From: Puerhibacterium puerhi
GTDB taxonomy: Bacteria; Actinomycetota; Actinomycetes; Actinomycetales; Cellulomonadaceae
DNA: 64,000 nt
NCBI RefSeq assembly: GCF_009846865.1
Contig: NZ_WUWN01000011.1
Span: forward strand, 41,322 to 105,321
Direction of reading: 5' to 3'
Shown piece by piece: positions 1-8,677 of this stretch. How positions within the stretch are numbered: the stretch's first letter is position 1; each line of letters opens with the position of its first letter. The notes below the pieces were generated by a model. It was not told where the DNA came from and did no database searches. It saw nothing but the letters and a program-made list of their open reading frames with translations. The translations under genes were made by a program, and so were the position numbers.

Positions 1-2
1 AG

Positions 3-1211
3 GCCGCCGAGCTCGTGGCCGAGCTGCTCACCGAGGTGGGCCTCGACGTCGAGGTGTTCGAGTCCCGGCCCGGGCGCACCTCCGTGGTGACCCGCATCGC
101 GGGCGCCGACCCGTCCCGGCCGGCGCTCGTGCTGCACGGGCACACCGACGTCGTGCCCGCGATGGCGGCCGACTGGAGCGTGGACCCGTTCGCCGGCGAG
201 GAGCGCGACGGCCTGCTGTGGGGCCGCGGCGCCGTCGACATGAAGGACATGGACGCGATGATCCTCGCCGTCGTGCGCCAGATGGTGCGCGAGGGCCGCA
301 AGCCTGCCCGCGACGTCATCGTGGCGATGTTCGCCGACGAGGAGGCGGGCGGCGTGCTCGGCGCCGAGTGGGCGGTCGAGCACCGGCCCGAGCTGTTCGA
401 GGGCGCCACCGAGGCGATCAGCGAGGTCGGCGGGTTCTCCGTCGAGGTCGGCGGGCGCCGGGCGTACCTGCTGCAGACGGCGGAGAAGGGGCTGGCCTGG
501 CTGCGCCTGCTCGCCTCCGGCCGGGCCGGCCACGGCTCGGCGGTCAACCACGACAACGCCGTGACGGCGCTGGCCGAGGCCGTGGCGCGGATCGGCCGGC
601 ACCGCTGGCAGACCACGCTGACGCCCACCGTCGAGGCGCTGCTGCGCGGCGTGGCCGACCTCACCGGCCTGCCCTTCGACCCGCAGGACGACGGCGCTCT
701 CGACGCGCTCGTGGACGCCCTGGGGCCGGCGCGCCCGTTCGTCGGCGCGACCCTGCGCCACACCGCCAACCCCACCCAGCTCGACGCGGGGTACAAGGCC
801 AACGTCATCCCGGGCACCGCCAGCGCCGCCGTGGACGTGCGCCTGCTGCCCGGCCACGAGGCCGAGGGCCTGGCCACGCTGCGCGAGCTCGCCGGGCCGG
901 ACGTGCGGTTCGAGCCGATCCACGAGGCGACCGCCCTGGAGGTGCCGTTCTCGGGGTCGCTGGTGGACGCGATGGCCGACGCCGTGGTCGCGGAGGACCC
1001 GGGCTCGGTGGTGCTGCCGTACATGCTCTCCGGCGGCACCGACAACAAGTCGCTCTCCCGCCTGGGCATCACCGGGTACGGGTTCGCGCCGCTGCGCCTG
1101 CCGGCCGACCTCGACTTCGTCGCGATGTTCCACGGCGTCGACGAGCGCGTGCCCACCGACGCGCTGCGGTTCGGCACCCGGGTGCTCGACCGGCTGCTCG
1201 CCACCTGCTGA
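3..1211 (+). CDS. M20 family metallopeptidase (5' end cut by window)
   Basis: This is a zinc-dependent M20/M25/M40 family amidohydrolase or dipeptidase. The reading frame is open to the left edge, so the true start lies outside the window. Counting from the first in-window GTG at position 15, the metal-binding HGHTDVV motif is at residues 41-47, RGAVDMKD at 71-78 and the catalytic/metal Glu pair ADEEAGG near 109-110. The dimerisation (lid) domain follows, and near the end there is a metal-binding stretch MFHGVDERVP. Substrate cannot be told from sequence; actinobacterial relatives are annotated as dipeptidases or succinyl-diaminopimelate desuccinylase-like enzymes. In many actinobacteria this gene sits close to a DUF5703 gene, as it does here about 2.7 kb downstream. 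Confidence 0.9.
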   Translation, partial: AAELVAELLTEVGLDVEVFESRPGRTSVVTRIAGADPSRPALVLHGHTDVVPAMAADWSVDPFAGEERDGLLWGRGAVDMKDMDAMILAVVRQMVREGRKPARDVIVAMFADEEAGGVLGAEWAVEHRPELFEGATEAISEVGGFSVEVGGRRAYLLQTAEKGLAWLRLLASGRAGHGSAVNHDNAVTALAEAVARIGRHRWQTTLTPTVEALLRGVADLTGLPFDPQDDGALDALVDALGPARPFVGATLRHTANPTQLDAGYKANVIPGTASAAVDVRLLPGHEAEGLATLRELAGPDVRFEPIHEATALEVPFSGSLVDAMADAVVAEDPGSVVLPYMLSGGTDNKSLSRLGITGYGFAPLRLPADLDFVAMFHGVDERVPTDALRFGTRVLDRLLATC

Positions 1212-1288
1212 GGCGCCCCCGACGGGTGGGTGGGGGAGCGGGGTCCCATCATGGACGGCGGCCCCCTCCCCGTCAGTCTGGAGCACCC

Positions 1289-3028
1289 ATGCCGCACGAC
1301 GCCGCGACCGGTCCCGAGCCCGCGCCGCAGGGCGAGCCCGAGCCGCAGACCGGGCCCGCGCCCGTGCCGGTCGGCACCGCCACCCTGCGCGACGTGCGGC
1401 GCACCGCCCGGGAGGTCTTCGGGTACGAGTCGCTGCGCCCGGGCCAGGCGGAGGCCATCCGCGCGCTGCTGGACGGGCACGACGTGCTGCTCGTGCTGCC
1501 CACCGGGGCCGGCAAGTCGGCCGTCTACCAGCTGCCCGGCGTCGAGCTCGACGGGCCCACGCTCGTCGTCTCGCCGCTCATCGCGCTCCAGCGCGACCAG
1601 GTGCGCTCGCTCCTGGAGGTGGGCGACGAGGACGTCTCGGCGCGGGCCCTGAGCTCGGCGGTGCCGGAGTCCGAGCGGCGGGCGACGCTCGAGGCGGCCG
1701 CGGCCGGCGAGCTGGAGTTCCTCTTCCTCGCCCCGGAGCAGCTCGCCAACGACGAGGTGCTCGACGTCGTGCGCGCCGCGCGCCCGAGCCTGGTGGCGGT
1801 CGACGAGGCGCACTGCGTCTCGGTGTGGGGGCACGACTTCCGGCCCGAGTACCTGCGCCTCGGCGAGCGCATCGACACCCTCGACCCGCGCCCGCGGGTC
1901 ATCGCGCTCACCGCCACGGCGTCGCCGCCCGTGCGCGACGACGTCGTGCGGCGCCTGCACCTGCGCGCCGCCGAGGTCATCGTGCGCGGCTTCGGCCGCT
2001 CCAACCTCGTGCTCGAGGTGGAGCGGGCCCTGACCGAGGACGACAAGGACCGCGCCGTCGTGGACCGCGCCGCCGCCGAGGTCGAGCGGGCGGCCGCGGC
2101 GGCGGGGGCCGGCGAGGGCCCCGGGGGCAACGGCATCGTCTACGTCGCCACCCGGCGGCGCACCACGGAGCTGGCCGAGGCGCTGGCCGACCGCGGCCTG
2201 CGCGCCGCCGCCTACCACGGCGGCATGCGCCGCGCCGAGCGCGACGACACCCAGCACCGGTTCACCGCCGGCGAGGTCGACGTCGTCGTCGCGACGTCGG
2301 CGTTCGGCATGGGCATCGACAAGCCGGACGTGCGCTTCGTGCTGCACGCGGACGTGCCCGACTCCCCGGACAGCTACTACCAGGAGGTCGGCCGGGCGGG
2401 CCGCGACGGGCAGGACGCCGCCGCGGTGCTGTTCTACCGGCCCGAGGACCTGGGCCTGCGCCGGTTCTTCGCCGGCGGCGCGCCGCGCCGCGAGGACCTG
2501 CTCGAGGTGGCCCGGGCGCTGGCGGCCGACGGCGCGGGTCGTGGCCGGCGCAGGGCGCCGTCGGGCCTGCCGCGGCGCCTGGCCAGGCTGCGCTCCCTGG
2601 TCGAGGACGCCCGCGCGCTGGCCGGCGCCGACGCGCGGCCGGCCGCCGTCGCCGACGCCGCGGTGGCGCTGGCCGAGGAGCGGCGACGGATGGACGACTC
2701 GCGCGTGGAGATGATGCGCGGCTACGCCGAGACCTCGCAGTGCCGGCTGCAGTACCTGCTGGCGTACCTGGGCGAGGAGCTCGACGAGCCGTGCGGGCGG
2801 TGTGACACCTGCCGCGAGGGCACCGCCGCCGAGCACGACGTCGACGCCGCGGACCGGCCGTTCGCCGTGGGCACCGGCGTGGTGCACCGCGAGTTCGGCC
2901 CCGGCACCGTCATGGGCTACGAGGCCGACGACCGCGTCACCGTGCTGTTCGAGGCCCACGGGTACCGCACCCTGGCGCTCGCGGTCGTCGAGCACGGGCT
3001 GCTGGAGCCGCAGGGGGCCGCGGGGTAG
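1289..3028 (+). CDS. recQ: RecQ-family ATP-dependent DNA helicase (compact form)
   Basis: A superfamily 2 DNA helicase of 579 residues, expected to unwind DNA 3'-5' in repair and recombination. Walker A TGAGKS is at residues 72-77, followed by a DEAH box (VAVDEAHCVSVWGHDFRPEY), motif VI QEVGRAGRDGQ and a RecQ zinc-binding segment with four Cys (SQC...CGRCDTC). There is no HRDC domain. Instead the last ~55 residues (VVHREFGPGTVMGYE...) look like a small beta-barrel of the DUF3553/CarD-like kind that is common at the end of actinobacterial RecQ-like proteins. The start is ATG at 1289 with GGAG upstream; the frame is open further upstream, but that part is out of frame with the M20 gene and is antisense to nothing conserved. 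The first 30 residues are Pro/Glu-rich and disordered. Confidence 0.92.
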   Translation: MPHDAATGPEPAPQGEPEPQTGPAPVPVGTATLRDVRRTAREVFGYESLRPGQAEAIRALLDGHDVLLVLPTGAGKSAVYQLPGVELDGPTLVVSPLIALQRDQVRSLLEVGDEDVSARALSSAVPESERRATLEAAAAGELEFLFLAPEQLANDEVLDVVRAARPSLVAVDEAHCVSVWGHDFRPEYLRLGERIDTLDPRPRVIALTATASPPVRDDVVRRLHLRAAEVIVRGFGRSNLVLEVERALTEDDKDRAVVDRAAAEVERAAAAAGAGEGPGGNGIVYVATRRRTTELAEALADRGLRAAAYHGGMRRAERDDTQHRFTAGEVDVVVATSAFGMGIDKPDVRFVLHADVPDSPDSYYQEVGRAGRDGQDAAAVLFYRPEDLGLRRFFAGGAPRREDLLEVARALAADGAGRGRRRAPSGLPRRLARLRSLVEDARALAGADARPAAVADAAVALAEERRRMDDSRVEMMRGYAETSQCRLQYLLAYLGEELDEPCGRCDTCREGTAAEHDVDAADRPFAVGTGVVHREFGPGTVMGYEADDRVTVLFEAHGYRTLALAVVEHGLLEPQGAAG

Positions 3029-3039
3029 CGCCGGGAGGC

Positions 3040-3879
3040 TCAGCCGGCGAGGTCGCGCAGCAGCGCCCGCGTCTCGGCGACGTACCCGCCGCCGAACAGC
3101 ACCGCGTGCACGGCCAGCGGGTACAGCTGGTGCAGCCGGACGCGGTGGCGCCAGCCGCGCGCGAGCGGGTGGGCCGCGGCGTAGCCGGCCAGGATCTCCG
3201 CCAGGTGCGGGGCGCCGAACAGCGCCAGCATCGCCAGGTCCGCCTCGCGGTGGCCGCCGTGCGCGGCCGGGTCGACGAGCACCGCGCCGTCGGCGGACCA
3301 CAGCACGTTGCCGGACCACAGGTCGCCGTGCAGCCGGACGGGCGGGTCGTCGGCCGCCGCGCCGGCCAGCCGCGGCAGGCGGGCGCACACGCGCTCCACG
3401 AGCCGCTCGTCGTCCCCGTCGAGCACGCCGCGGGCGCGGCCCTGGGCCAGGACCGGCCGCAGCCGGGCCTCGGCGTAGAACTCCGCCCAGGTGGGCCAGG
3501 CGCCGCCCGGCATGGGCAGCGGGTCGCCGAGCGGCCCGAAGAACCCCGCCGCGCCCGGGAACCGGGCGGTGTACCCCGGTGGCAGCGCGCCGAACGCCGG
3601 CGCGCCGGCGTCGTGCAGCGCCGCGAGGGCGCCGCCGAACGCCCGCGCCGCGGCGGCGGTGGCCGGGGCGGGCGCGACGCGCTCGAGGTCTAGGTGGTCG
3701 TCGCCGACGCCGAGCACCCGGGCCACGCGCGGGCCGCCCGGGGGCTCGGCGAGCCACGCGAGCCCGGCCGCCTCGCAGGCGAAGAACCCCGCGGGGGCGC
3801 CGCGCCGCGCCTTGCGGAACACGTCGGCCGGCGCGGCGCCGAGCGCCTCGCGGGCACCGGGCGCGGGGCGCTCGCTCAC
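3040..3879 (-). CDS. fructosamine kinase family protein (FN3K-like)
   Basis: A 279-residue small-molecule kinase of the fructosamine/ketosamine-3-kinase family, within the aminoglycoside phosphotransferase-like fold. The family phosphorylates sugar adducts on protein amines, which then decompose (deglycation). The catalytic loop RLHGDLWSGNVLW and the following metal-binding LVDPAAHGGHREADLAM are both clear. The start is GTG at 3879, whose GTGA overlaps the stop codon of the upstream DUF5703-like gene, so translation is probably coupled. The gene converges on recQ with only 11 bp between them and no evident terminator. The true substrate in bacteria is uncertain. Confidence 0.87.
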   Translation of the reverse strand: MSERPAPGAREALGAAPADVFRKARRGAPAGFFACEAAGLAWLAEPPGGPRVARVLGVGDDHLDLERVAPAPATAAAARAFGGALAALHDAGAPAFGALPPGYTARFPGAAGFFGPLGDPLPMPGGAWPTWAEFYAEARLRPVLAQGRARGVLDGDDERLVERVCARLPRLAGAAADDPPVRLHGDLWSGNVLWSADGAVLVDPAAHGGHREADLAMLALFGAPHLAEILAGYAAAHPLARGWRHRVRLHQLYPLAVHAVLFGGGYVAETRALLRDLAG

Positions 3880-4103
3880 AGGGTCGAGGCGACCTTGATG
3901 ATCTTGCGCCGGAGCCACACCTTGCGGGTGCCGCCCATGTACAGGCGCGTGCGTGCCAGCTCCCAGCGGCCGTACTCCGCCTCGTCGGTCAGCAGGCGGC
4001 GGGCGTCCGGGACGCTCGTCGTGCGGTCGATGGTCAGGACGCGGTACTCGTACTGGCCGTGGGCGCGCCACGCCGAGGTCCGCTGATGGTCGGTCGCCGC
4101 CAT
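3876..4103 (-). CDS. DUF5703-like small protein
   Basis: A 75-residue basic protein. The block ARRLLTDEAEYGRWELAR followed by a run ending RKVWLRRKIIKVAS matches the short actinobacterial DUF5703 type, whose function is unknown. A nearby M20 peptidase gene is the usual neighbour of that family, as seen here. The ATG at 4103 has a good Shine-Dalgarno sequence (GGAAGGACGG) upstream on the minus strand; longer in-frame starts are possible but would run into the divergent gene's promoter. It overlaps the fructosamine-kinase gene by 4 nt. No signal peptide or membrane segment is seen. Confidence 0.8.
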   Translation of the reverse strand: MAATDHQRTSAWRAHGQYEYRVLTIDRTTSVPDARRLLTDEAEYGRWELARTRLYMGGTRKVWLRRKIIKVASTL

Positions 4104-4167
4104 CGTCACCGTCCTTCCTCGTGGTTTCCGGTCCCCATTCTGCCCCCGGCGGCGGTAGCGTCGGACC

Positions 4168-4482
4168 ATGACCGCAGACCCGCGTGCCGCGCTGGACCGT
4201 CTCGTCGCTGCGCTCGAGGCGCACTTCACCGCGGTGTCGACCCGCCGCAGCGACGACGACCCCCGGGTCGACGACGCCTACGACGTCCTCGCCGACGCCT
4301 TCGAGGTGTACGACGACGCGCTGGCGCAGGTCTACGGGGAGGTCACGCCCTTCGTCCTCGAGGAGGAGGACGAGGACGACGAGGCGGACGACGACGACAG
4401 CGACGACGACGCGGACGACGACTCCGACGACGTCGACGAGCTCGACGAGGACCTCGCGACGGAGCTCGACCGGTCGCGCTGA
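4168..4482 (+). CDS. hypothetical protein with acidic Asp/Glu-rich C-terminus
   Basis: A 104-residue protein that I do not recognise by function. Residues 1-65 look helical and folded (RAALDRLVAALEAHF... DAYDVLADAFEVYDDAL), while residues 66-100 are almost entirely Asp and Glu and must be disordered. Similar proteins in actinobacteria are sometimes named 'primosomal protein' in databases, without a basis I can see here. The ATG at 4168 lies 6 nt after a TAGCGT -10 box (4156-4161), so the mRNA is probably leaderless. It is transcribed divergently from the DUF5703-like gene. Confidence 0.75.
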   Translation: MTADPRAALDRLVAALEAHFTAVSTRRSDDDPRVDDAYDVLADAFEVYDDALAQVYGEVTPFVLEEEDEDDEADDDDSDDDADDDSDDVDELDEDLATELDRSR

Positions 4483-4515
4483 GCGGCGGGCCCGCCCCGG
4501 GCCCCGCCCCGCTCC

Positions 4516-4563
4516 ACCAGCGCCCGGGCTACCGGCGCTCGGGCTACCAGCGCTCGGGATACC
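4516..4563. repeat. 15-bp tandem repeat, three copies
   Basis: Three imperfect 15-bp units of the form ACCRGCGCYCGGGMT occupy 4516-4530, 4531-4545 and 4546-4560. The repeat lies between the convergent acidic-protein and aldo/keto reductase genes and runs into the last codons of the latter, whose stop codon is inside the second unit. Slippage here would alter or extend the reductase C-terminus. Confidence 0.7.
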
Positions 4564-5488
4564 CGGCGTCCACGGCGGAGACGTCGTCGAGCGCCGCGTG
4601 CACCTCGGCCGGCAGCTCGAGGTCCGCGGCCGCGAGCGACGTCGCCAGCTGGCGCGGGGTGCGCGCGCCGACGATCGCCGACGCGACGACGCCCTGCGCC
4701 AGGAGCCAGGCCAGCGCGACCTCGGTCGGGGTGCGGCCCAGCCCCTCGGCGGCGGTCGCCACCGCCGCGACCACGGCCGACGACGGTGCGTCGAGGTACG
4801 GCTCGACGAAGCCCGCCAGGTGCGGCGAGGCCGCGCGGGAGTCCGCCGGCACCGAACGGCGGTACTTGCCGGTCAGCACGCCGCGCCCCAGCGGCGACCA
4901 GGCCAGCACGCCGACGCCGAGCGCCTCGGCGGCGGGCACCACCTCGCGCTCGATGCCGCGCTGCAGCAGCGAGTACTCGACCTCGACGGCCGTGAGGCCG
5001 ACGCCGTCCGGCTCCAGCAGGCTCGCCGCGCGCGCGGTGGCCCAGCCCGGGTGGTTGGACAGGCCTACGTAGCGCGCGCGGCCCGAGGCCACCGCGTGCC
5101 GCAGCGCGCTGACCGTCTCCTCCAGCGGCGTGCCGGGGTCGGGGGCCGCGGCGACGAAGAGGTCGACGTGGTCGGTGCCCAGGCGCGCGAGCGAGGCGTC
5201 GAGGTCCGCCAGCAGGCTGCCGCGGGAGGCGTCGCCGCGGCCGCCGCCCTTGGTGCACAGCACCACGTCGTCGCGCGCGACCTTGCCCTCGAGCAGCGCG
5301 CCGATGACGCGCTCGGCCTCGCCGGCGCCGTACGCCGCCGCCGTGTCGATGAACGTGCCGCCGGCGTCGAGGAAGTCGCGCAGCTGCTCGCCGGCGTCGA
5401 CCTCGTCGGTGTCCCGGCCCCAGGTCATCGTGCCGAGCCCGAGGCACGACACGCGCAGCCCTGACCTGCCCACCCGCCGTCGTTCCAT
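4544..5488 (-). CDS. aldo/keto reductase family oxidoreductase
   Basis: A 314-residue NADPH-dependent aldo/keto reductase-type (beta/alpha)8 barrel protein. The N-terminal GLGTMTWG, the catalytic Asp and Tyr ([10 protein letters not shown]48 and Y53) and the catalytic Lys (LCTKGG, K80) are present. The conserved catalytic His, normally in a V-D-L-x-x-x-H-x-P-D context, is replaced by Ala ([12 protein letters not shown]114), which may alter activity. The C-terminal cofactor-binding region ([11 protein letters not shown]) is intact. On the minus strand the ATG at 5488 lies 7 nt after a TAGCCT -10 box (5496-5501), suggesting a leaderless transcript. Substrate unknown. Confidence 0.9.
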   Translation of the reverse strand: MERRRVGRSGLRVSCLGLGTMTWGRDTDEVDAGEQLRDFLDAGGTFIDTAAAYGAGEAERVIGALLEGKVARDDVVLCTKGGGRGDASRGSLLADLDASLARLGTDHVDLFVAAAPDPGTPLEETVSALRHAVASGRARYVGLSNHPGWATARAASLLEPDGVGLTAVEVEYSLLQRGIEREVVPAAEALGVGVLAWSPLGRGVLTGKYRRSVPADSRAASPHLAGFVEPYLDAPSSAVVAAVATAAEGLGRTPTEVALAWLLAQGVVASAIVGARTPRQLATSLAAADLELPAEVHAALDDVSAVDAGYPERW

Positions 5489-5581
5489 GCCCCGCAGGCT
5501 ACCGGCGGCGGCGCGCGGCGGGCCCGCCCGTCCGGGCCCGTCGCACGGCGTGCCCCGCCGCGGCGGGTAGGGTCGGCGCTC

Positions 5582-6454
5582 GTGAGTGCGTGGGAAGCGA
5601 TCTTTCTCGGTCTGGTCCAGGGGCTGACGGAGTTCCTGCCGATCTCCTCGAGCGCGCACCTGCGCATCGTCGGGGAGCTAATCGGGTCGGACGACCCGGG
5701 CGCGGCCTTCACGGCCATCACCCAGATCGGCACCGAGGCGGCGGTCGTCCTGTACTACCGCCGCACGATCCGCGACATCCTCGTCGCCTGGTGGCGCGCC
5801 CTGCGCGGGCGCGACGGCACCGGCTGGCGCGCCCGGATGGGCGCCCACGACGAGCAGGCCCGCATGGCCTGGTACATCGCCCTGGGCTCGATCCCGATCG
5901 TCGTGCTGGGCCTGCTGTTCCAGGACTGGATCGAGACCGGGCTGCGCAACCTCTGGATCACCGTGACCATGCTCGTGGTGTTCGCGCTGCTGCTCGGCTG
6001 GGCCGACAGGGTCGGCGCCCGCCGCCGCACGCTCGACGCGCTGACCCCGCGCCGGGCCCTCGCCTTCGGCCTGGCCCAGTCGCTCGCCCTCGTGCCCGGC
6101 GTCTCGCGCTCGGGCGGCACGATCACCGCCGGCCTGCTGATGGGCTTCACCCGCAAGGCCGCCGCGGACTACTCGTTCCTGCTGGCCATCCCGGCGGTGC
6201 TCGGCTCCGGCCTCTACCAGCTCGCCAAGTCGGTCGGCGAGGGGCCCGCCGAAGGCTCGCCCGGGCCGCTGGCCACCCTGCTGGCCACGATCGTGGCGTT
6301 CGCCGTGGGCTACGTGGTGATCATCGGCTTCCTGAAGATCGTCTCCACCTACTCCTACAAGCCGTTCGTGGTCTACCGGATCGTGCTGGCGGCGGTCGTC
6401 GTCGTGCTCCTGGTCACCGGCGTGCTGAGCGCCACCTCCGGCATCGTCGTCTGA
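5582..6454 (+). CDS. uppP: undecaprenyl-diphosphate phosphatase
   Basis: An integral membrane enzyme of 290 residues (BacA/UppP family) that recycles undecaprenyl pyrophosphate to the monophosphate carrier used for peptidoglycan and other wall polymers; overexpression confers bacitracin resistance in other bacteria. The two signature motifs are present: [13 protein letters not shown] near residues 15-27 and [13 protein letters not shown] in the middle. About eight hydrophobic segments fit the family topology. The GTG at 5582 follows a TAGGGT -10 box (5568-5573) by 8 nt. mshC follows 41 bp later with its own -10 box. uppP next to mshC is a common actinobacterial arrangement. Confidence 0.97.
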   Translation: MSAWEAIFLGLVQGLTEFLPISSSAHLRIVGELIGSDDPGAAFTAITQIGTEAAVVLYYRRTIRDILVAWWRALRGRDGTGWRARMGAHDEQARMAWYIALGSIPIVVLGLLFQDWIETGLRNLWITVTMLVVFALLLGWADRVGARRRTLDALTPRRALAFGLAQSLALVPGVSRSGGTITAGLLMGFTRKAAADYSFLLAIPAVLGSGLYQLAKSVGEGPAEGSPGPLATLLATIVAFAVGYVVIIGFLKIVSTYSYKPFVVYRIVLAAVVVVLLVTGVLSATSGIVV

Positions 6455-6495
6455 GCCCGGTCGGGGCCGGCGCCCGCGGCCGGTATCGTGGGCGC

Positions 6496-7767
6496 GTGCG
6501 TACCTGGCAGGCTCCCGAGATCCCCCAGCTCCCCGGCCCGCAGGACGGACGGCGGGACCCCGTCGTCGTGCACGACTCCACCACCCGCGGGCTGGTCGAG
6601 GCCGCCCCGGGCGAGCAGGCCCGGCTGTACGCGTGCGGCATCACGCCGTACGACGCCACGCACCTGGGCCACGCCAACACCTACCTGGCGTTCGACCTGC
6701 TGCAGCGCGCCTGGCTCGACGCCGGCAAGACGGTGACCTACGTCTCGAACGTCACCGACGTCGACGACCCGCTGCTGGAGCGCGCCGACGCCACCGGCGT
6801 CGACTGGCGCGACCTGGCCGCCGAGCAGACCCAGCTCTTCCGCGACGACATGACCGCCCTGCGCATGCTGCCGCCGGCGACCTGGACCGGTGCCGTCGAG
6901 TCGGTGCCCGCCGTCGTCGAGGCGGTGCAGGCGCTGCTGGAGGCGGGCGCGGCCTACCGCGTGCCCGTCGAGCCCGGCGCCGGCGGCGACGCCCCCGAGC
7001 TCGGCGACGTCTACGCCGACCTCACGGCCGACCCCGACTTCGGCCGCGTCGCGGGCCTCGACGCGGGGACGATGACCGCGCTGTTCGCCGAGCGCGGCGG
7101 CGACCCGCAGCGCGAGGGCAAGAAGAACCCGCTGGACCCGCTGCTGTGGCGCCGCGAGCGGGCGGGCGAGCCGGCGTGGGACGGCGGCTCGCTCGGCACC
7201 GGCCGGCCCGGCTGGCACATCGAGTGCGCGGTCATCGCGCGCGACGGGCTCGGCCTGCCGTTCGACGTGCAGGGCGGGGGAGCGGACCTGCTGTTCCCCC
7301 ACCACGAGATGTCGACGTCGCACGACCGCCTGCTGTCCGGCCGCGGGGCCGAGGGCGCGCCGCGGGTGCACGTGCACGCCGGCCTCATCGCCTACCAGGG
7401 CGCCAAGATGAGCAAGTCGCTGGGCAACCTCGTGCTGGTCTCGCGGCTGCGCGAGGCGGGCGTGGAGCCCGCGGCGATCCGGCTGGCGCTGCTGGCGCAC
7501 CACTACCGCACCGAGTGGGAGTGGACGGACGCCGACCTCGCCGGCGCGCAGCAGCGCCTGGCCCGCTGGCGCGCCGCGGCGGCCGCCCCGGCGGCCGGCT
7601 CCGGCCCGACCGGCGGGGTCCTGGCCGCCGTGCGCGGAGCGCTGGCCCACGACCTCGACGCCCCGGCCGCGCTCGGCGCCGTCGACGCGTGGGCGGCCGA
7701 CCCGGCGTCGGACGACCCGCTGCTGGTCGCCGCGACGGTCGACGCGCTGCTGGGCGTCCGCCTCTGA
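6496..7767 (+). CDS. mshC: mycothiol ligase (cysteine:GlcN-Ins ligase)
   Basis: MshC joins cysteine to 1-D-myo-inositol 2-amino-2-deoxy-alpha-D-glucopyranoside in an ATP-dependent step of mycothiol synthesis, the main low-molecular-weight thiol of actinobacteria. The 423-residue protein is a cysteinyl-tRNA synthetase paralogue lacking the tRNA-binding C-terminus. Visible are Cys47 (YACGITPYD) and the HIGH-like HLGH at 56-59, the zinc-site WHIEC with Cys244, and KMSKS at 304-308. The GTG at 6496 lies 6 nt after a TATCGT box (6484-6489), so the message is likely leaderless. The gene ends 17 bp from the convergent PAC2 gene. Confidence 0.96.
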   Translation: MRTWQAPEIPQLPGPQDGRRDPVVVHDSTTRGLVEAAPGEQARLYACGITPYDATHLGHANTYLAFDLLQRAWLDAGKTVTYVSNVTDVDDPLLERADATGVDWRDLAAEQTQLFRDDMTALRMLPPATWTGAVESVPAVVEAVQALLEAGAAYRVPVEPGAGGDAPELGDVYADLTADPDFGRVAGLDAGTMTALFAERGGDPQREGKKNPLDPLLWRRERAGEPAWDGGSLGTGRPGWHIECAVIARDGLGLPFDVQGGGADLLFPHHEMSTSHDRLLSGRGAEGAPRVHVHAGLIAYQGAKMSKSLGNLVLVSRLREAGVEPAAIRLALLAHHYRTEWEWTDADLAGAQQRLARWRAAAAAPAAGSGPTGGVLAAVRGALAHDLDAPAALGAVDAWAADPASDDPLLVAATVDALLGVRL

Positions 7768-7783
7768 CCCCGGCGGTGGGGGG

Positions 7784-8677
7784 CTAGGGGCGCTCGCCCC
7801 CGCCGTCCGGCTTGCCGGTGTCGCGGCGGCGCAGCCACCGCTCGAACTCCCGCGCGATCGCCTCGCCCGAGGCCTCGGGCAGCTCGGCGGTGTCCTTCGC
7901 CTCCTCCAGCTGCTGGACGTACTCAGCGATCTCGGCGTCCTCGCTCGCCAGCTCGTCGACCCCGTGCTGCCACGCCTCGGCGTCCTCCGGGAGCTCGCCG
8001 AGGGCGATCGGCTCGGCGAGCAGCTCCTCGACCCGCGCCAGGATGGCCAGGGTGGCCTTGGGCGACGGCGGGTTGGCGACGTAGTGCGGCACTGCCGCCC
8101 ACAGCGACACCGACTGGCGCCCGCGCTCGTTCGCCGCGTGCTGGAGCACGCCCACGATGCCGGTCGGGCCCTCGTAGGTGTTGGGCTCGAGGTCGAGCAC
8201 CGCGCGCAAGCCCTCGTCGTCGGACGTCGCCGTCATCGGGATCGGGCGGGTGTGCGGCACGTCGGCCAGCAGCGCCCCGAGCGTGACGACCGTGCGCACG
8301 TTCCACTCCTCGGCGACGTCGAGCAGCTCGGCGCAGTACCGGCGCCAGCGCATCGACGGCTCGATGCCGTGCACGAGCACGACGGTGCGCTGCGGCAGCT
8401 CGGCCACCCACACCGTCGTCGTCGGCCAGGTGATGGTCCGCTCGCCGTCCGGCCCGCGGCCCACGACGGGCCGGTTGACCTGGAAGTCGTGGTACTCCTC
8501 CGGGTCGAGCTCGCGGACCTTGCGCGCGTCCCAGACCCCGGCCAGGTGCTGCAGCGCGGCGGTCGCGGCGCCGCCGGCGTCGTTCCAGCCCTCGAAGGCG
8601 GCGATCATCACGGGGTGGCGGGCCGCGTGGCGGCCGACGGGCTCGGGCACGGGGTGCTCGTGGTCCGGAGTGCTCAT
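7784..8677 (-). CDS. PAC2 family protein (proteasome assembly chaperone-like)
   Basis: A 297-residue soluble protein of the PAC2 family, related to eukaryotic and archaeal proteasome assembly chaperone 2 and archaeal PbaA/PbaB. The conserved blocks are an early AAFEGWNDAGGAA, a central block ending VVLVHGIEPSMRW and TLGALLADVPHTR. Its role in actinobacteria is unsettled, but its presence about 10 kb from the Pup-proteasome locus is suggestive. The ATG at 8677 overlaps the (restored) surE stop in an ATGA, so it is the third gene of a pfkB-surE-PAC2 operon. The C-terminal ~40 residues are charged and probably disordered. Confidence 0.88.
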   Translation of the reverse strand: MSTPDHEHPVPEPVGRHAARHPVMIAAFEGWNDAGGAATAALQHLAGVWDARKVRELDPEEYHDFQVNRPVVGRGPDGERTITWPTTTVWVAELPQRTVVLVHGIEPSMRWRRYCAELLDVAEEWNVRTVVTLGALLADVPHTRPIPMTATSDDEGLRAVLDLEPNTYEGPTGIVGVLQHAANERGRQSVSLWAAVPHYVANPPSPKATLAILARVEELLAEPIALGELPEDAEAWQHGVDELASEDAEIAEYVQQLEEAKDTAELPEASGEAIAREFERWLRRRDTGKPDGGGERP

